In this document: positions 8,794 to 17,314 of the stretch, in pieces | Numbering within the stretch: position 1 is the first letter of the stretch | Layout of the letters: every line of letters begins with the position of its first letter | DNA from: Terriglobus sp. RCC_193 | Lineage (GTDB): Bacteria; Acidobacteriota; Terriglobia; Terriglobales; Acidobacteriaceae | Length of the DNA stretch: 64,000 bases | Direction: 5' to 3' | Assembly (NCBI RefSeq): GCF_041355105.1 | Contig: NZ_JBFUPK010000002.1 | Location: 998,037-1,062,036, forward strand | Position numbers and translations under genes: made by a program | The notes under the pieces: model-generated | What the model was told of the DNA's origin: nothing | Seen by the model: the letters and a program-made list of their open reading frames with translations, nothing else | Database searches by the model: none

Positions 8794-11307
8794 ATGTCTA
8801 CATCGCGCCGTGATTTTCTGAAATTTGCCGCCATGCTTTCCGGGGCCACCGGTATCTCTGGTTTTGTTCCTGACTCTATTCAGCGCGCTTTTGCCATTGA
8901 ACCGGCGCCTGGCAGCACCTTCGCTGATGCGGAACACATCGTCATTCTGATGCAGGAAAATCGTTCCTTCGACCATGCATTGGGCAGCCTGCAGGGCGTG
9001 CGTGGATTCAACGATCCTCGCGCGATCCGCCAGCCGGATGGCAACTCTGTTTTCGTACAGACATCGAAGGCTACGGGGAAATCGTTTGCGCCGTGGCGGT
9101 TGGATCTGCGCGATACGCGCATCACGTGGATGGGATCCATTCCGCATTCACGCAACTCGCAAGTGGATGCATGGAACGACGGCCATTATGACAATTGGCT
9201 CGATGCGAAGAAGTCCGGCAACAAGGATTATCAGCATATGCCCATCACCATGGGACATTACACGCGTGAGGACCTGCCGTTCTATTACGCATTGGCTGAT
9301 GCGTTCACGGTGTGCGATCAGAGCTACTGCGCTGTGATGAGTTCCACCACGCCAAATCGCTCCATGTTCTGGACGGGCACCATCCGCGATAAGAAGTCCG
9401 CGGATTCGCGTGTATACATGCGCAACGATGAACTCTTTCGCGATCCATTGGGATGGAAGACCTATCCGGAACGGCTGACTGAGGCGGGCATCTCATGGCG
9501 CTTCTACCAGAACGATCTTTCCATGACGAGTGGTCTCACTGCGGAAGAGCGTTCCTGGCTTTCCAACTATGGATGCAACGTGTTGGAGTGCTTTGCCGCA
9601 TATAACGTGCATGCATACCGCTATGCGCCAGAACTGCTGAAGGCGCAGTTAGAGGCAGCACAAAAGCAGGTATCACGTTTGGAGGAGCAGCTTTCAGAAT
9701 TGTCTAACCCTGAGATGGGTGACGAGCTGCATGTGCAACTTGACCTGGCGCAGGAACATGTTGCCCATCTGCAGAAGGCGGTAGCCAGTGCGGGCGATGC
9801 GCGCTATAAGCAGCTTTCCGCAAAAGAACGCTCCCTGCATGATGCTGCATTTGTAACCAATAGCAAAGATCCGAACTATCGTTCACTGGAGCCGCTTCGC
9901 TTCAACAGTGATGGCCACGAAGAAACCATCAATGTTCCCAAGGGCGATATTCTGCACCAGTTCCGTACCGATGTAGAAGCAGGGAAGTTACCCACTGTAT
10001 CTTGGCTGGCAGGGCCGGAACATTTCTCTGATCATCCTTCATCGCCGTGGTACGGCGCGTGGTGGGTGTCTGAGATCATGGACATCCTTACCAGGAATCC
10101 TGAGGTGTGGAAGAAGACTATCTTCATCCTCACGTACGACGAAAACGATGGTTACTTCGATCATTCGCCGTCTTACGTCGCACCTGATCCGAAACGGCCA
10201 GAGACAGGTGCAGCATCGGCAGGGATTGATGTTGCGCTGGAATACACCTATAGGGCTGATGAGATAGCGCAGGGTGTTCCCAGCCATGAAGCGCGCAGCG
10301 GCCCCATCGGTATGGGCTTCCGCATTCCGACGATCATTGCTTCGCCATGGACCCGTGGCGGTTGGGTGAACTCGCAACTTTGCGATCACACGTCAACGTT
10401 GCAGTTCCTGGAGAAATTCATTCAGACTAAGTTTGGCAAGAATGTGCGCGAAGACAACATCAGCGACTGGCGTCGTGCGGTTGCGGGTGATCTCACTTCC
10501 TGCTTCCGGCCTCATCGGGAAGATGACGCAGCATTGAATTTTTTGCAGCGCGACCAATTTATTGAATTGATTGTCAACGCGCGCAATAAGGGACTTCCTA
10601 CGGGATTCAAGGAACTGTCAGCAGAAGAGATTAGCGCCATCAACGCACGTCCAAGCAAAGCCGCTGCAACATCGCATCAGGAGTCTGGAATACGGCCATC
10701 CTGCGCGCTTCCGTACGAGCTCTATTCGCATGGTGTCTTGTCTGCCGATGGCAAACACTTCGAACTGCAATTGACTGCGGCAAGAGAGGTTTTTCAAGAC
10801 CGCGCAGCCGGTGCTCCCTTCAATGTGTATCTTCGCAATCTCATCGCGAAGCCGGGTATGCGCGCGGCAACGTATACCGTGAAGGCAGGCGATACGTTGA
10901 AGCCGTCCTTTGCGCTCGATGATTTTCGCGATGGCCAGTATGAAATTGAAGTGCTGGCAGCAAATGGATTCTATCGTCGCTTTACGGGTAATCCGCACTC
11001 TGCAACACCTCAGGTCACGGCGAAGCTGCAGACGCGCAATGGAAATCCAACAGGTGCGCTGGAACTGCACCTCCACAACGCGGGTTCAACTCCACAGCAA
11101 TTCACAATTAAGGACAATAGCTACGGAGCAGCTCCCATACAGAAGTCAGTTGTGGCGGGCGCAACGCAGGTAGTTACCATCCCACTTACAAACAGTTATC
11201 AGTGGTATGACTTGACCATTCAACGTGTGGGCGATAGCTCCTTTGCACAGTTCGCAGGACGTGTGGAAACGGGCGCACCAACCAAGACCGATCCTCTTAT
11301 GGCTTGA
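8794..11307 (+). CDS. Phosphocholine-specific phospholipase C, Tat-exported
   Basis: An 837-residue member of the acid-phosphatase-like phosphoesterase family (PlcN/PlcH type), which hydrolyses phosphatidylcholine or other phospholipids outside the cytoplasm. The N-terminus has the twin-arginine signal S-R-R-D-F-L-K, so it is exported folded. The family motif M-Q-E-N-R-S-F-D-H lies at residues ~53-61, and T-Y-D-E-N-D-G-Y-F-D-H at ~445. Two C-terminal beta domains (about 640-830) match the DUF756-type modules of this family. An unusual Lys/Glu/Gln-rich coiled-coil segment at ~283-335 interrupts the catalytic region. A strong terminator follows. The substrate head group is a family-level assignment. 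Confidence 0.92.
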   Translation: MSTSRRDFLKFAAMLSGATGISGFVPDSIQRAFAIEPAPGSTFADAEHIVILMQENRSFDHALGSLQGVRGFNDPRAIRQPDGNSVFVQTSKATGKSFAPWRLDLRDTRITWMGSIPHSRNSQVDAWNDGHYDNWLDAKKSGNKDYQHMPITMGHYTREDLPFYYALADAFTVCDQSYCAVMSSTTPNRSMFWTGTIRDKKSADSRVYMRNDELFRDPLGWKTYPERLTEAGISWRFYQNDLSMTSGLTAEERSWLSNYGCNVLECFAAYNVHAYRYAPELLKAQLEAAQKQVSRLEEQLSELSNPEMGDELHVQLDLAQEHVAHLQKAVASAGDARYKQLSAKERSLHDAAFVTNSKDPNYRSLEPLRFNSDGHEETINVPKGDILHQFRTDVEAGKLPTVSWLAGPEHFSDHPSSPWYGAWWVSEIMDILTRNPEVWKKTIFILTYDENDGYFDHSPSYVAPDPKRPETGAASAGIDVALEYTYRADEIAQGVPSHEARSGPIGMGFRIPTIIASPWTRGGWVNSQLCDHTSTLQFLEKFIQTKFGKNVREDNISDWRRAVAGDLTSCFRPHREDDAALNFLQRDQFIELIVNARNKGLPTGFKELSAEEISAINARPSKAAATSHQESGIRPSCALPYELYSHGVLSADGKHFELQLTAAREVFQDRAAGAPFNVYLRNLIAKPGMRAATYTVKAGDTLKPSFALDDFRDGQYEIEVLAANGFYRRFTGNPHSATPQVTAKLQTRNGNPTGALELHLHNAGSTPQQFTIKDNSYGAAPIQKSVVAGATQVVTIPLTNSYQWYDLTIQRVGDSSFAQFAGRVETGAPTKTDPLMA

Positions 11308-11323
11308 TCATGGAGCGAGATCT

Positions 11324-11364
11324 GAAAGGCGCAGCATCCTCAGGATGTTGCGCCTTTCGTTTTG
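11324..11364 (+). terminator. Rho-independent terminator after the phospholipase C gene
   Basis: A 16-bp stem (one G-T pair) with a 3-nt loop at 11324-11358 is followed by GTTTTGTT. Confidence 0.85.
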
Positions 11365-11378
11365 TTCTCCAGACATCC

Positions 11379-11582
11379 CTAAGCTCCGCCAGGAATGACG
11401 AGGATACCGGTCTGTGTAGGGTCCTTGACGGGTAGATAGACATCCACGGAAGGTAGGTCTGCATCCGTCGATCCTTTTGATAGCGGAACCGTCTCGGACC
11501 AGAGTGGAATCGTTGTAGGCGGAAGACGGTGCTTCCACTTCGGCAACAGCAAAACAAGCGGCGTACGTTTCCCACATCGCAA
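11379..11582 (-). pseudogene. Fragment of an alpha/beta-hydrolase (acetyl-xylan-esterase-like)
   Basis: The 67-codon frame reads T-T-I-P-L-W-S-E-T-V-P-L-S-K-G-S and later L-P-S-V-D-V-Y-L-P-V, then G-I-L-V-I-P-G-G-A and a stop. This resembles the N-terminal ~60 residues of BD-FAE/acetyl-xylan-esterase-type hydrolases, in which 'P-L-W' precedes a D-x-P-x-L-x-x-Y-x-P strand and the oxyanion-hole P-G-G-G-Y. Here the frame stops exactly at the oxyanion loop and no catalytic Ser, Asp or His follows, so it is best read as a decayed or truncated esterase. The only other items in 11308-11689 are two hairpins. Recognition is by eye and moderately secure. Confidence 0.5.
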
Positions 11583-11626
11583 CCTCCAACATTCTCTTCA
11601 CGCTCCGTCATCTCCCTAAAATGCTT

Positions 11627-11663
11627 TGGCCAGCGATCCGCTTTTCTGCGGGATCGCTGGCCA
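11627..11663 (-). terminator. Hairpin terminator of the minus-strand TonB receptor
   Basis: A perfect 13-bp stem (TGGCCAGCGATCC / GGATCGCTGGCCA) lies 27 nt past the receptor stop on the minus strand. Only a weak T-rich tail follows in that direction. Confidence 0.75.
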
Positions 11664-11689
11664 GAAACATATCTTCGTTTGTTTCGTTG

Positions 11690-14600
11690 TTAGAAGGTGA
11701 ACTCGCCACCTACCAGGATGACGCGTGACATGCCTGCGGTTTGGGATTGATTGAACTGTCCAAAGTTTGCCGCTGCAGTATGCGTCAGAGTACCCGCGAC
11801 GTTAGACGCCACTGTTGAGCTCAACAGTGAGCGATTCACGCCGAAATACACGGGATGGTTGAACGCGTTGATAAAGGTGCTGTTGATCCGCAGGTTATAG
11901 CGCGCACCAAGTCGGAACCCTTTGCTGAAGCGCATATCGAACAGTGCTTCGCGCGGAGAACGTGCACCGGCGAGTGTACGTGGTGCGTTGCCAAGCGCAG
12001 GTGCATTTAATGAGCCGGGAGCCTGGCAGCTTGTTGCGATGCCTGCTCCGTTCACTGTGCAACCAAAGGCGGCGGGGTTGAGGTAAGGAACAAAGCCCGA
12101 ATTGAGAGCGTTCTTCTTCCAGTTCTTGTTGAGCAGCGGAACGCCGGGGATGATGTTAGGGCGAAGGTTGTATCCGGTAGGCAATGCAGTTGCAGTGCAG
12201 AACTTGTTAGCGCCGCTTGGATTGCATCCGTTGGTTCCTCCTGGTGTCACAGATACGAAGTTACCTACGGTACCGAGAGCAATGGCGTTAGGCAGACCAT
12301 CCGCATAGGTTGCAATTCCAGCAGTGGAGATATTCCCAATGATGTTGTTGAGGAAACGGTTATGCAGGTCAAGGCTTTGTCCTGTGCCAATCGGCAGATC
12401 GTAGGTATAGCCAATCTTGAGTCGGCTTGCCTGATCGAAGCTGGCCACAGACCATTCAGCAGAAGGGTTATACGGATTCTGTGGAAGAACATAGCCGAAG
12501 CCACCGCCATTAGCGCCGGTGTTAGTGTCGGGGATGTTATCCAGCGTCTTCGACCATGTGTAGTTGGCAAGTACAGAAAGTCCGTGACCCAGGCGCTGGT
12601 TCACTGACAGGTATAGGCCGTTGTACTCCATCGTTCCGCCGCGCGGAAAGAGTTCATTGATCGATTGGCTGAAGAAGTTCTGATACGGGTTGAGTAACTG
12701 TAGTCCAGTTTCGGAAACCAATGCGCCGTTCTGAGTAATACCCCACGGGTTGGGGGCAGAAGCGCCCAGGTTCTGATGTGTCTGGATTGCATTGGTGATC
12801 GTCCCCAGAGAAGGAACATTCAGCGCGTTGGAATAACCACCACCACCGAATGCACCCGCTAGATGCGTGCCTTTAGAGCCGTTATAGGTTGCCTGCAGAA
12901 CGGTACGCGTGAAGGGTTGATACTGCAGCGTGAGCGACCACATCTGTGTATAGGGAACCTTATTTGTTTGGTTGACGTAAACAGGTGTCAAACCCGTTGT
13001 GTACAGAATGGGTCCACGGTTTCCATTGAGCGCCGTATACGCGGAGGTAAGAGGGCCAACAGGATTTGTAATGTAGTTCACGGTCGAGTTCGCTATCGTG
13101 CCACCAGTCTGGCCGCCCACTGCCTGCGAGGCAACATTGAAGTTGGGATCGGGAACGTTCTCATAGCCAGTCAGTGGGAGGCGCTGCAACGTATAGGCGG
13201 CGCGAACCGTGGTCTTTGGCGTGGGTGCATAAGCGAAGCCAATACGTGGTTCGAAGCCTGCATAGTTCGTGGGCCACAGCGTCTTGGGATTACCGCACGC
13301 ACCGGAAAAGCAGAGCGCTGTCGAGGTCGTAAGGTTATTCAAAGTGCCTGGCATATTGAGCCGGACGTAGGCCTGGTTGTTGAACTTCTCCATCCTTGGT
13401 GTTTCGATTTCATAGCGAAGGCCCGCGTTGATGGTGAGGTTCGGCAGTATGCGCCAGTCATCCTGAAAGTAACCCGCGTAGTAACGCCAGCGATAGTAGC
13501 CGGGGATTTCAACGGGTGTGTTTGAAAAAGAAGAAATCGTGCCCAGGATAAAAGTGGCAAGTGGCGCGCCACCGGTGGAACCATTGTTTGTCTGTCCGGC
13601 TGCGAAAGAATAACGACCGCCGGTAGCACCACCAAGATCGTACTGATTGGACTGGAGCCAGCGAACCTCTCCACCCATCTGGAACTGATGGAGCCCATGT
13701 ACCCAGGTGATGTCGTCACCTGCAATGAAGTTCTGATCAACTTGAATTGCAGCGTTGGAAAGACCCATCTGCATGGTGTAACCAACACCATTTGCATTCA
13801 GGTTACCGAGGCTCGGAAAACCGTAACCGAAAGAGGCTGGTGTAAGTCCATAAGATCCGGCATAGTCTTTGCTGCGTGTGCTGGGAGGCGCGAGCCTCTG
13901 CTGATTGACGCGCATGAAGGAGTAGTGAAAGCTGTTGATCAGATTGCTGGTAAGTGTGTGTGTATAGCCGATCGCAACATCGTGCGTAGAGGCAGCATCA
14001 GTCGGCACGATCGTCAGTGGATTACTTGCATCGACGGCAAAGAAGCGTTGAGCGCCGACCGGGATTACTGTATAGCGGACAAAAAACTGGTCGTTGTTGA
14101 AGTGCTGATCGATTCGGATGGAGTAGCGATTGTCCGTGTTGATTACGCCGCGCTTGTAAGTCGCATTGGTGCCGTCATTCTGAGAAGTGGCTTGGGGGTT
14201 ATCAAACTTAATATAGGGGCCAGGATTGGACGGCGTCGGAAACTGTGACAGTACAAACTTGGCAAAAGAATTCTGTGCCAGTTGCGCGGATACATCGTTG
14301 TTCGGAATGGCCCTTATCTGAGACGCGTCATAGGGGCCATTGGGGAAACCATTCGCGTTGATGGTGGATTGGTAATTGATGGCGCCAATGCGCGGGGCTG
14401 CAAGCGCTGCCGCATAACCAGAACTCTTTAGGACGCTTTGGTTAAGCAGCGTGAGCGAATTGTTGAGGTGGCCCGCCAGTTCATCGGGTGTAGGGAAGAT
14501 GCCGCGGAACCCGAAAGAGTTCTTCATGCGGGCAGGTTCAACGCCGACATAGAAGAAGGTCTTGTTCTTGAACGGATAGATTTTGGGAATGTATACAGGG

Positions 14601-15565
14601 CCGCCGACGTAGAAGCCATAGTAATTCTGGTGTAGCGCGCTTGGAGCTGTATTACCGTCAGGGAAGGCGTTGAAGTAGGGATCAGTATGGTTATAGGTGA
14701 TTGCGCCATGATACTGGTTTGTGCCTGCCGCACTGCTCTGAACAATGACTCCACCGCCTGTTCTGCCATATTTGGCGGAAAGCCCGGTGGTAATCACGGT
14801 TGTCTCCTGCACCATGCGACCAGAGAGATTGACACCCGTGCGTGCAAGGCTGGGCTGTGTTACATCGGAACCATCCACCACGATGGAACTGGTGCCCGGA
14901 GGCGCTCCGCCCACAACAATGCCAGCGCCTGGAGTGACATAACTTGTATAAGCGCCGGGATTTTCGGTCGAGATGCCGCCCGGTTGAAGGGGATCGCCAA
15001 CGACACCGGGCACCAGCAGTGCAGCTTCGAGTGAGCTGCGTTCTGGGTAGGGAAGATTCTCAACAATGGCGTGATCCACGGTAGTAGTTACATTCGATTC
15101 CGATTTGCTGAGCAGGTCGGAATCCGATGTTACCGTGACGACGTCGGTCGTTGTGCCAATGGCCAGCTTAATATCAAGCGGCGTGGTTCCAACGGCTGAT
15201 ACATTGACGGACTGTTCCGATACACGCTGGAAACCGTCTTTCTCAACGGTGACGGTATATATTCCCGGATTTAATGACTGAATTCGAAACAGACCGTTGC
15301 CGTTCGTGGTCGTTGTCTGTTTCACGCCAGTTGACTGGCTGACAACATCCACTTTTGCCCCTGGGATGAGAGCCCCCAGGTTGTCGGTTACTGAACCACC
15401 GATGGCACCCTGTCCAGTCTGGGCAGACGCACTGACCGCGAATGCCAACAGCGCAATGGCTGTGCTGTGACGGGGTAAGGGAAAAGATAGCGCTACATTT
15501 GCTGCAGAGCCGATGCGTAACCTTCTCATAAAATCTCGTTCTTCTCTCTTATCGTGTCGACTCAT
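11690..15565 (-). CDS. TonB-dependent receptor with carboxypeptidase-regulatory-like N-terminus (Oar-like)
   Basis: A 1291-residue outer-membrane receptor. After a signal peptide (A-L-L-A-F-A-V-S-A-S-A-Q, ending near residue 49) comes a beta-sandwich of the CarboxypepD_reg type (~52-140: G-A-I-G-G-S-V-T-D... G-A-K-V-D-V). A plug domain follows (D-G-S-D-V-T, then G-L-S-A-K-Y-G-R-T-G-G-G near 270), then a long barrel ending in G-G-E-F-T-F with terminal Phe. The start was chosen at the ATG preceded by CGGGAGG with about 9 nt spacing; 19 further codons upstream lack such a site. It lies beside the uronate genes and shares a 17-bp palindrome with the large gene ending at 20167, so uptake of plant or microbial oligosaccharide is a reasonable inference. 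Confidence 0.93.
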   Translation of the reverse strand: MSRHDKREERDFMRRLRIGSAANVALSFPLPRHSTAIALLAFAVSASAQTGQGAIGGSVTDNLGALIPGAKVDVVSQSTGVKQTTTTNGNGLFRIQSLNPGIYTVTVEKDGFQRVSEQSVNVSAVGTTPLDIKLAIGTTTDVVTVTSDSDLLSKSESNVTTTVDHAIVENLPYPERSSLEAALLVPGVVGDPLQPGGISTENPGAYTSYVTPGAGIVVGGAPPGTSSIVVDGSDVTQPSLARTGVNLSGRMVQETTVITTGLSAKYGRTGGGVIVQSSAAGTNQYHGAITYNHTDPYFNAFPDGNTAPSALHQNYYGFYVGGPVYIPKIYPFKNKTFFYVGVEPARMKNSFGFRGIFPTPDELAGHLNNSLTLLNQSVLKSSGYAAALAAPRIGAINYQSTINANGFPNGPYDASQIRAIPNNDVSAQLAQNSFAKFVLSQFPTPSNPGPYIKFDNPQATSQNDGTNATYKRGVINTDNRYSIRIDQHFNNDQFFVRYTVIPVGAQRFFAVDASNPLTIVPTDAASTHDVAIGYTHTLTSNLINSFHYSFMRVNQQRLAPPSTRSKDYAGSYGLTPASFGYGFPSLGNLNANGVGYTMQMGLSNAAIQVDQNFIAGDDITWVHGLHQFQMGGEVRWLQSNQYDLGGATGGRYSFAAGQTNNGSTGGAPLATFILGTISSFSNTPVEIPGYYRWRYYAGYFQDDWRILPNLTINAGLRYEIETPRMEKFNNQAYVRLNMPGTLNNLTTSTALCFSGACGNPKTLWPTNYAGFEPRIGFAYAPTPKTTVRAAYTLQRLPLTGYENVPDPNFNVASQAVGGQTGGTIANSTVNYITNPVGPLTSAYTALNGNRGPILYTTGLTPVYVNQTNKVPYTQMWSLTLQYQPFTRTVLQATYNGSKGTHLAGAFGGGGYSNALNVPSLGTITNAIQTHQNLGASAPNPWGITQNGALVSETGLQLLNPYQNFFSQSINELFPRGGTMEYNGLYLSVNQRLGHGLSVLANYTWSKTLDNIPDTNTGANGGGFGYVLPQNPYNPSAEWSVASFDQASRLKIGYTYDLPIGTGQSLDLHNRFLNNIIGNISTAGIATYADGLPNAIALGTVGNFVSVTPGGTNGCNPSGANKFCTATALPTGYNLRPNIIPGVPLLNKNWKKNALNSGFVPYLNPAAFGCTVNGAGIATSCQAPGSLNAPALGNAPRTLAGARSPREALFDMRFSKGFRLGARYNLRINSTFINAFNHPVYFGVNRSLLSSTVASNVAGTLTHTAAANFGQFNQSQTAGMSRVILVGGEFTF

Positions 15566-15711
15566 TTGAATCAGGCCTCCCGGGAAATTCACGTATGACG
15601 ACGAACGCGCATACACGTACATTTCTGCGTTGTCGGAATCGAGCAGCTTTGTAGTTCTTCGCAGAAAAGCATGTCAACGATGTCGCTTCGCTAAAGCAGA
15701 CTCTCGGTTCC

Positions 15712-15728
15712 GTATCGCATTGTGAAAT
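15712..15728. promoter_or_regulatory. Operator-like palindrome, copy A (TonB receptor promoter)
   Basis: GTATCGCATTGTGAAAT, whose reverse complement is identical over all 17 bases to copy D at 23669-23685. It matches 14 of 17 positions of the palindrome GTTTYACANTGTRAAAC defined by copy C, and lies 147 bp upstream of the receptor start. Confidence 0.55.
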
Positions 15729-15847
15729 GACCGCCCGTCGTTGCATGGGCCAAGAAAAGGCTTATGGAGACGGTATTTTCAATGCCAGTATGACTATTCG
15801 CGGAAAGGTCGCTCGCTATATGTAGGTGCAAAGATGTCTCGACATGC

Positions 15848-15864
15848 GTTGCACAATGCGAGAT
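15848..15864. promoter_or_regulatory. Operator-like palindrome, copy B (degenerate)
   Basis: GTTGCACAATGCGAGAT matches 13 of 17 positions of the same palindrome. It lies 136 bp from copy A and 35 bp past the regulator's stop codon. It could be an auxiliary site or chance. Confidence 0.35.
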
Positions 15865-15898
15865 GAGTCAGGTGCTGTAGTTAGGAGCTACACCGCAC

Positions 15899-17065
15899 TT
15901 AGATCGACTCGGGAGACGATTTCATCCATGTATCGTTGGGATAAATTTTGTCGACACTCTGCGGCGTAAGTAGTTCATGTTGCACAAAAACGGCAGGGGC
16001 CACGGGTTTGTGTTTGAGCACATCCAGCGCCAGCCGGATAAGTCTTTCCCCATAGGTTTCCGGAAAGTACGCGACCGAACAGATGAGACGGCTTGAACGT
16101 CTCCGCATCTCCTCGCGCGCGGCGAGACTTCCATCTTGCCCCGCAATGGCGCAGCAGCGTTCGATCCCGGCCTCTCGAAAGGCCTGTAACGCTGCCAGCG
16201 CAGCAGAATCATTCACCGCACCGATAAGAGCACGCTCTGGCGCACGGCGGCGAATGTGGCGGCGAACAACGTCGAGGGTAGCTTCGAATTGACCACCCTT
16301 AGTGTCGTAATGATGTGTTGGAATGCGATGCGCAGTGGGGCTCACTTCGTGTATACCGTCGAGCACGCCAGAGAGTCGCGCATTCAGCAGAGGGCCCGCG
16401 GCATCGACGCCGAGAAGAATGATTTGCTCTGGACCGCTCTTCCAGTTTTTTGCGGCCCATCGCGCCAGATGACGGCCTGCCATGCGGCCCGCCTTATAGT
16501 TGTCTGCTCCAAAGTAAATAGCGCCGGGATGCGGAATGTCGATGGCGATAAATGGAATGCGAGCGGCGGCAAATTTCACTGCAATCTGGGCTGCGATACC
16601 GACATTGATCTGCGAGTCAATGACGAGGTCGACCTTTTCCGACACGAAAGTATCCGCATTCTGCAATGCGGTACGAGGGCTAAGAGCGTTGTTCAGCACC
16701 AGCAGATCAATGTTTGCATTGTTGGCTGCGACAACCAGGCCATCACTTACTGCTCCGGTAAAGGGCAGCAGGCTGGTCTGAGAGCCATAACCAATGCGGT
16801 ATCGCTTGTTGCGTGCAAACTGCACACAGCAGCGGTAACCCTGCTTCCCGGCTCTTTCCAGAAGATGTGTTTCCACCAGCGTTTCCAGCAATCGGAAGGT
16901 TGTTGCTTTATGCAGCCCAACCCGCGAGGCCACTACGCGCAGATCCAGCACCTCCGATGTGGATTGAAACGCGTTGAGGATAGAAACGGCCCGTACGACA
17001 GCCTGAATCGTGTATCCGCGCTTTGGTTTGGCTTCACTTCGTACAGACTTCGTCGACGATTTCAT
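15899..17065 (-). CDS. Hybrid regulator: IclR-type HTH fused to a periplasmic-binding-protein-like domain
   Basis: A 388-residue protein. Residues ~18-80 form an IclR-type winged helix (A-V-V-R-A-V-S-I-L-N-A-F... L-R-V-V-A-S-R-V-G-L-H-K-A-T-T-F-R-L-L-E-T-L). Residues ~95-380 form a type-1 periplasmic-binding/LacI-like sugar-binding fold (R-Y-R-I-G-Y..., D-L-V-I-D-S, P-F-I-A-I-D-I-P-H-P, G-A-V-N-D-S-A-A-L-A-A-L-Q-A-F, A-I-A-G-Q-D-G-S). There is no signal peptide, so it is cytoplasmic and presumably senses a sugar or uronate. The start was placed at the ATG with GGAGG 6 nt upstream; a longer form adds 17 residues. It is divergent from uxuA with a near-perfect palindrome between them, which suggests autoregulation. 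Confidence 0.85.
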   Translation of the reverse strand: MKSSTKSVRSEAKPKRGYTIQAVVRAVSILNAFQSTSEVLDLRVVASRVGLHKATTFRLLETLVETHLLERAGKQGYRCCVQFARNKRYRIGYGSQTSLLPFTGAVSDGLVVAANNANIDLLVLNNALSPRTALQNADTFVSEKVDLVIDSQINVGIAAQIAVKFAAARIPFIAIDIPHPGAIYFGADNYKAGRMAGRHLARWAAKNWKSGPEQIILLGVDAAGPLLNARLSGVLDGIHEVSPTAHRIPTHHYDTKGGQFEATLDVVRRHIRRRAPERALIGAVNDSAALAALQAFREAGIERCCAIAGQDGSLAAREEMRRRSSRLICSVAYFPETYGERLIRLALDVLKHKPVAPAVFVQHELLTPQSVDKIYPNDTWMKSSPESI

Positions 17066-17109
17066 GAGGGACCTCCGCGGCAGATGAACATTTCGGTGGC
17101 GAGAAGCAT

Positions 17110-17126
17110 GTTTCACAATGTAAAAC
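17110..17126. promoter_or_regulatory. Operator-like palindrome, copy C (regulator/uxuA intergenic region)
   Basis: GTTTCACAATGTAAAAC is palindromic at all but two pairs of positions around a central A. It lies 45 bp upstream of the regulator start and 189 bp upstream of uxuA, where an autoregulatory operator would be expected. Confidence 0.6.
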
Positions 17127-17314
17127 GATTCTCTCGCAATCGAACTTCTATTTTCTGTGACACGTTATGCGCCGTAGCATCTTGAGGCTGGTGGAGGGAC
17201 TTCCTTCGACCTGTTGAAACTCAGCACTCGAAACTTATCGCAAAGCAAGTGTAGTAGGCAAAGTATGCGCTGGCCGGTTGTGGAACGGAAGCCGCTCTGT
17301 CAGAAAGGGCGAGG

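Larger units (their letters stand above)
15566..15898. other. Intergenic region upstream of the TonB receptor
   Basis: This 333-bp gap between the regulator stop and the receptor start has no convincing coding frame. It holds two copies of the operator-like palindrome (15712-15728 and 15848-15864) and the receptor ribosome-binding site. Confidence 0.6.

Noticed and set aside
16256-17185. 309-codon plus-strand frame opposite the regulator
   Set aside because: The minus-strand frame has recognisable HTH and sugar-binding domains; this one has none.
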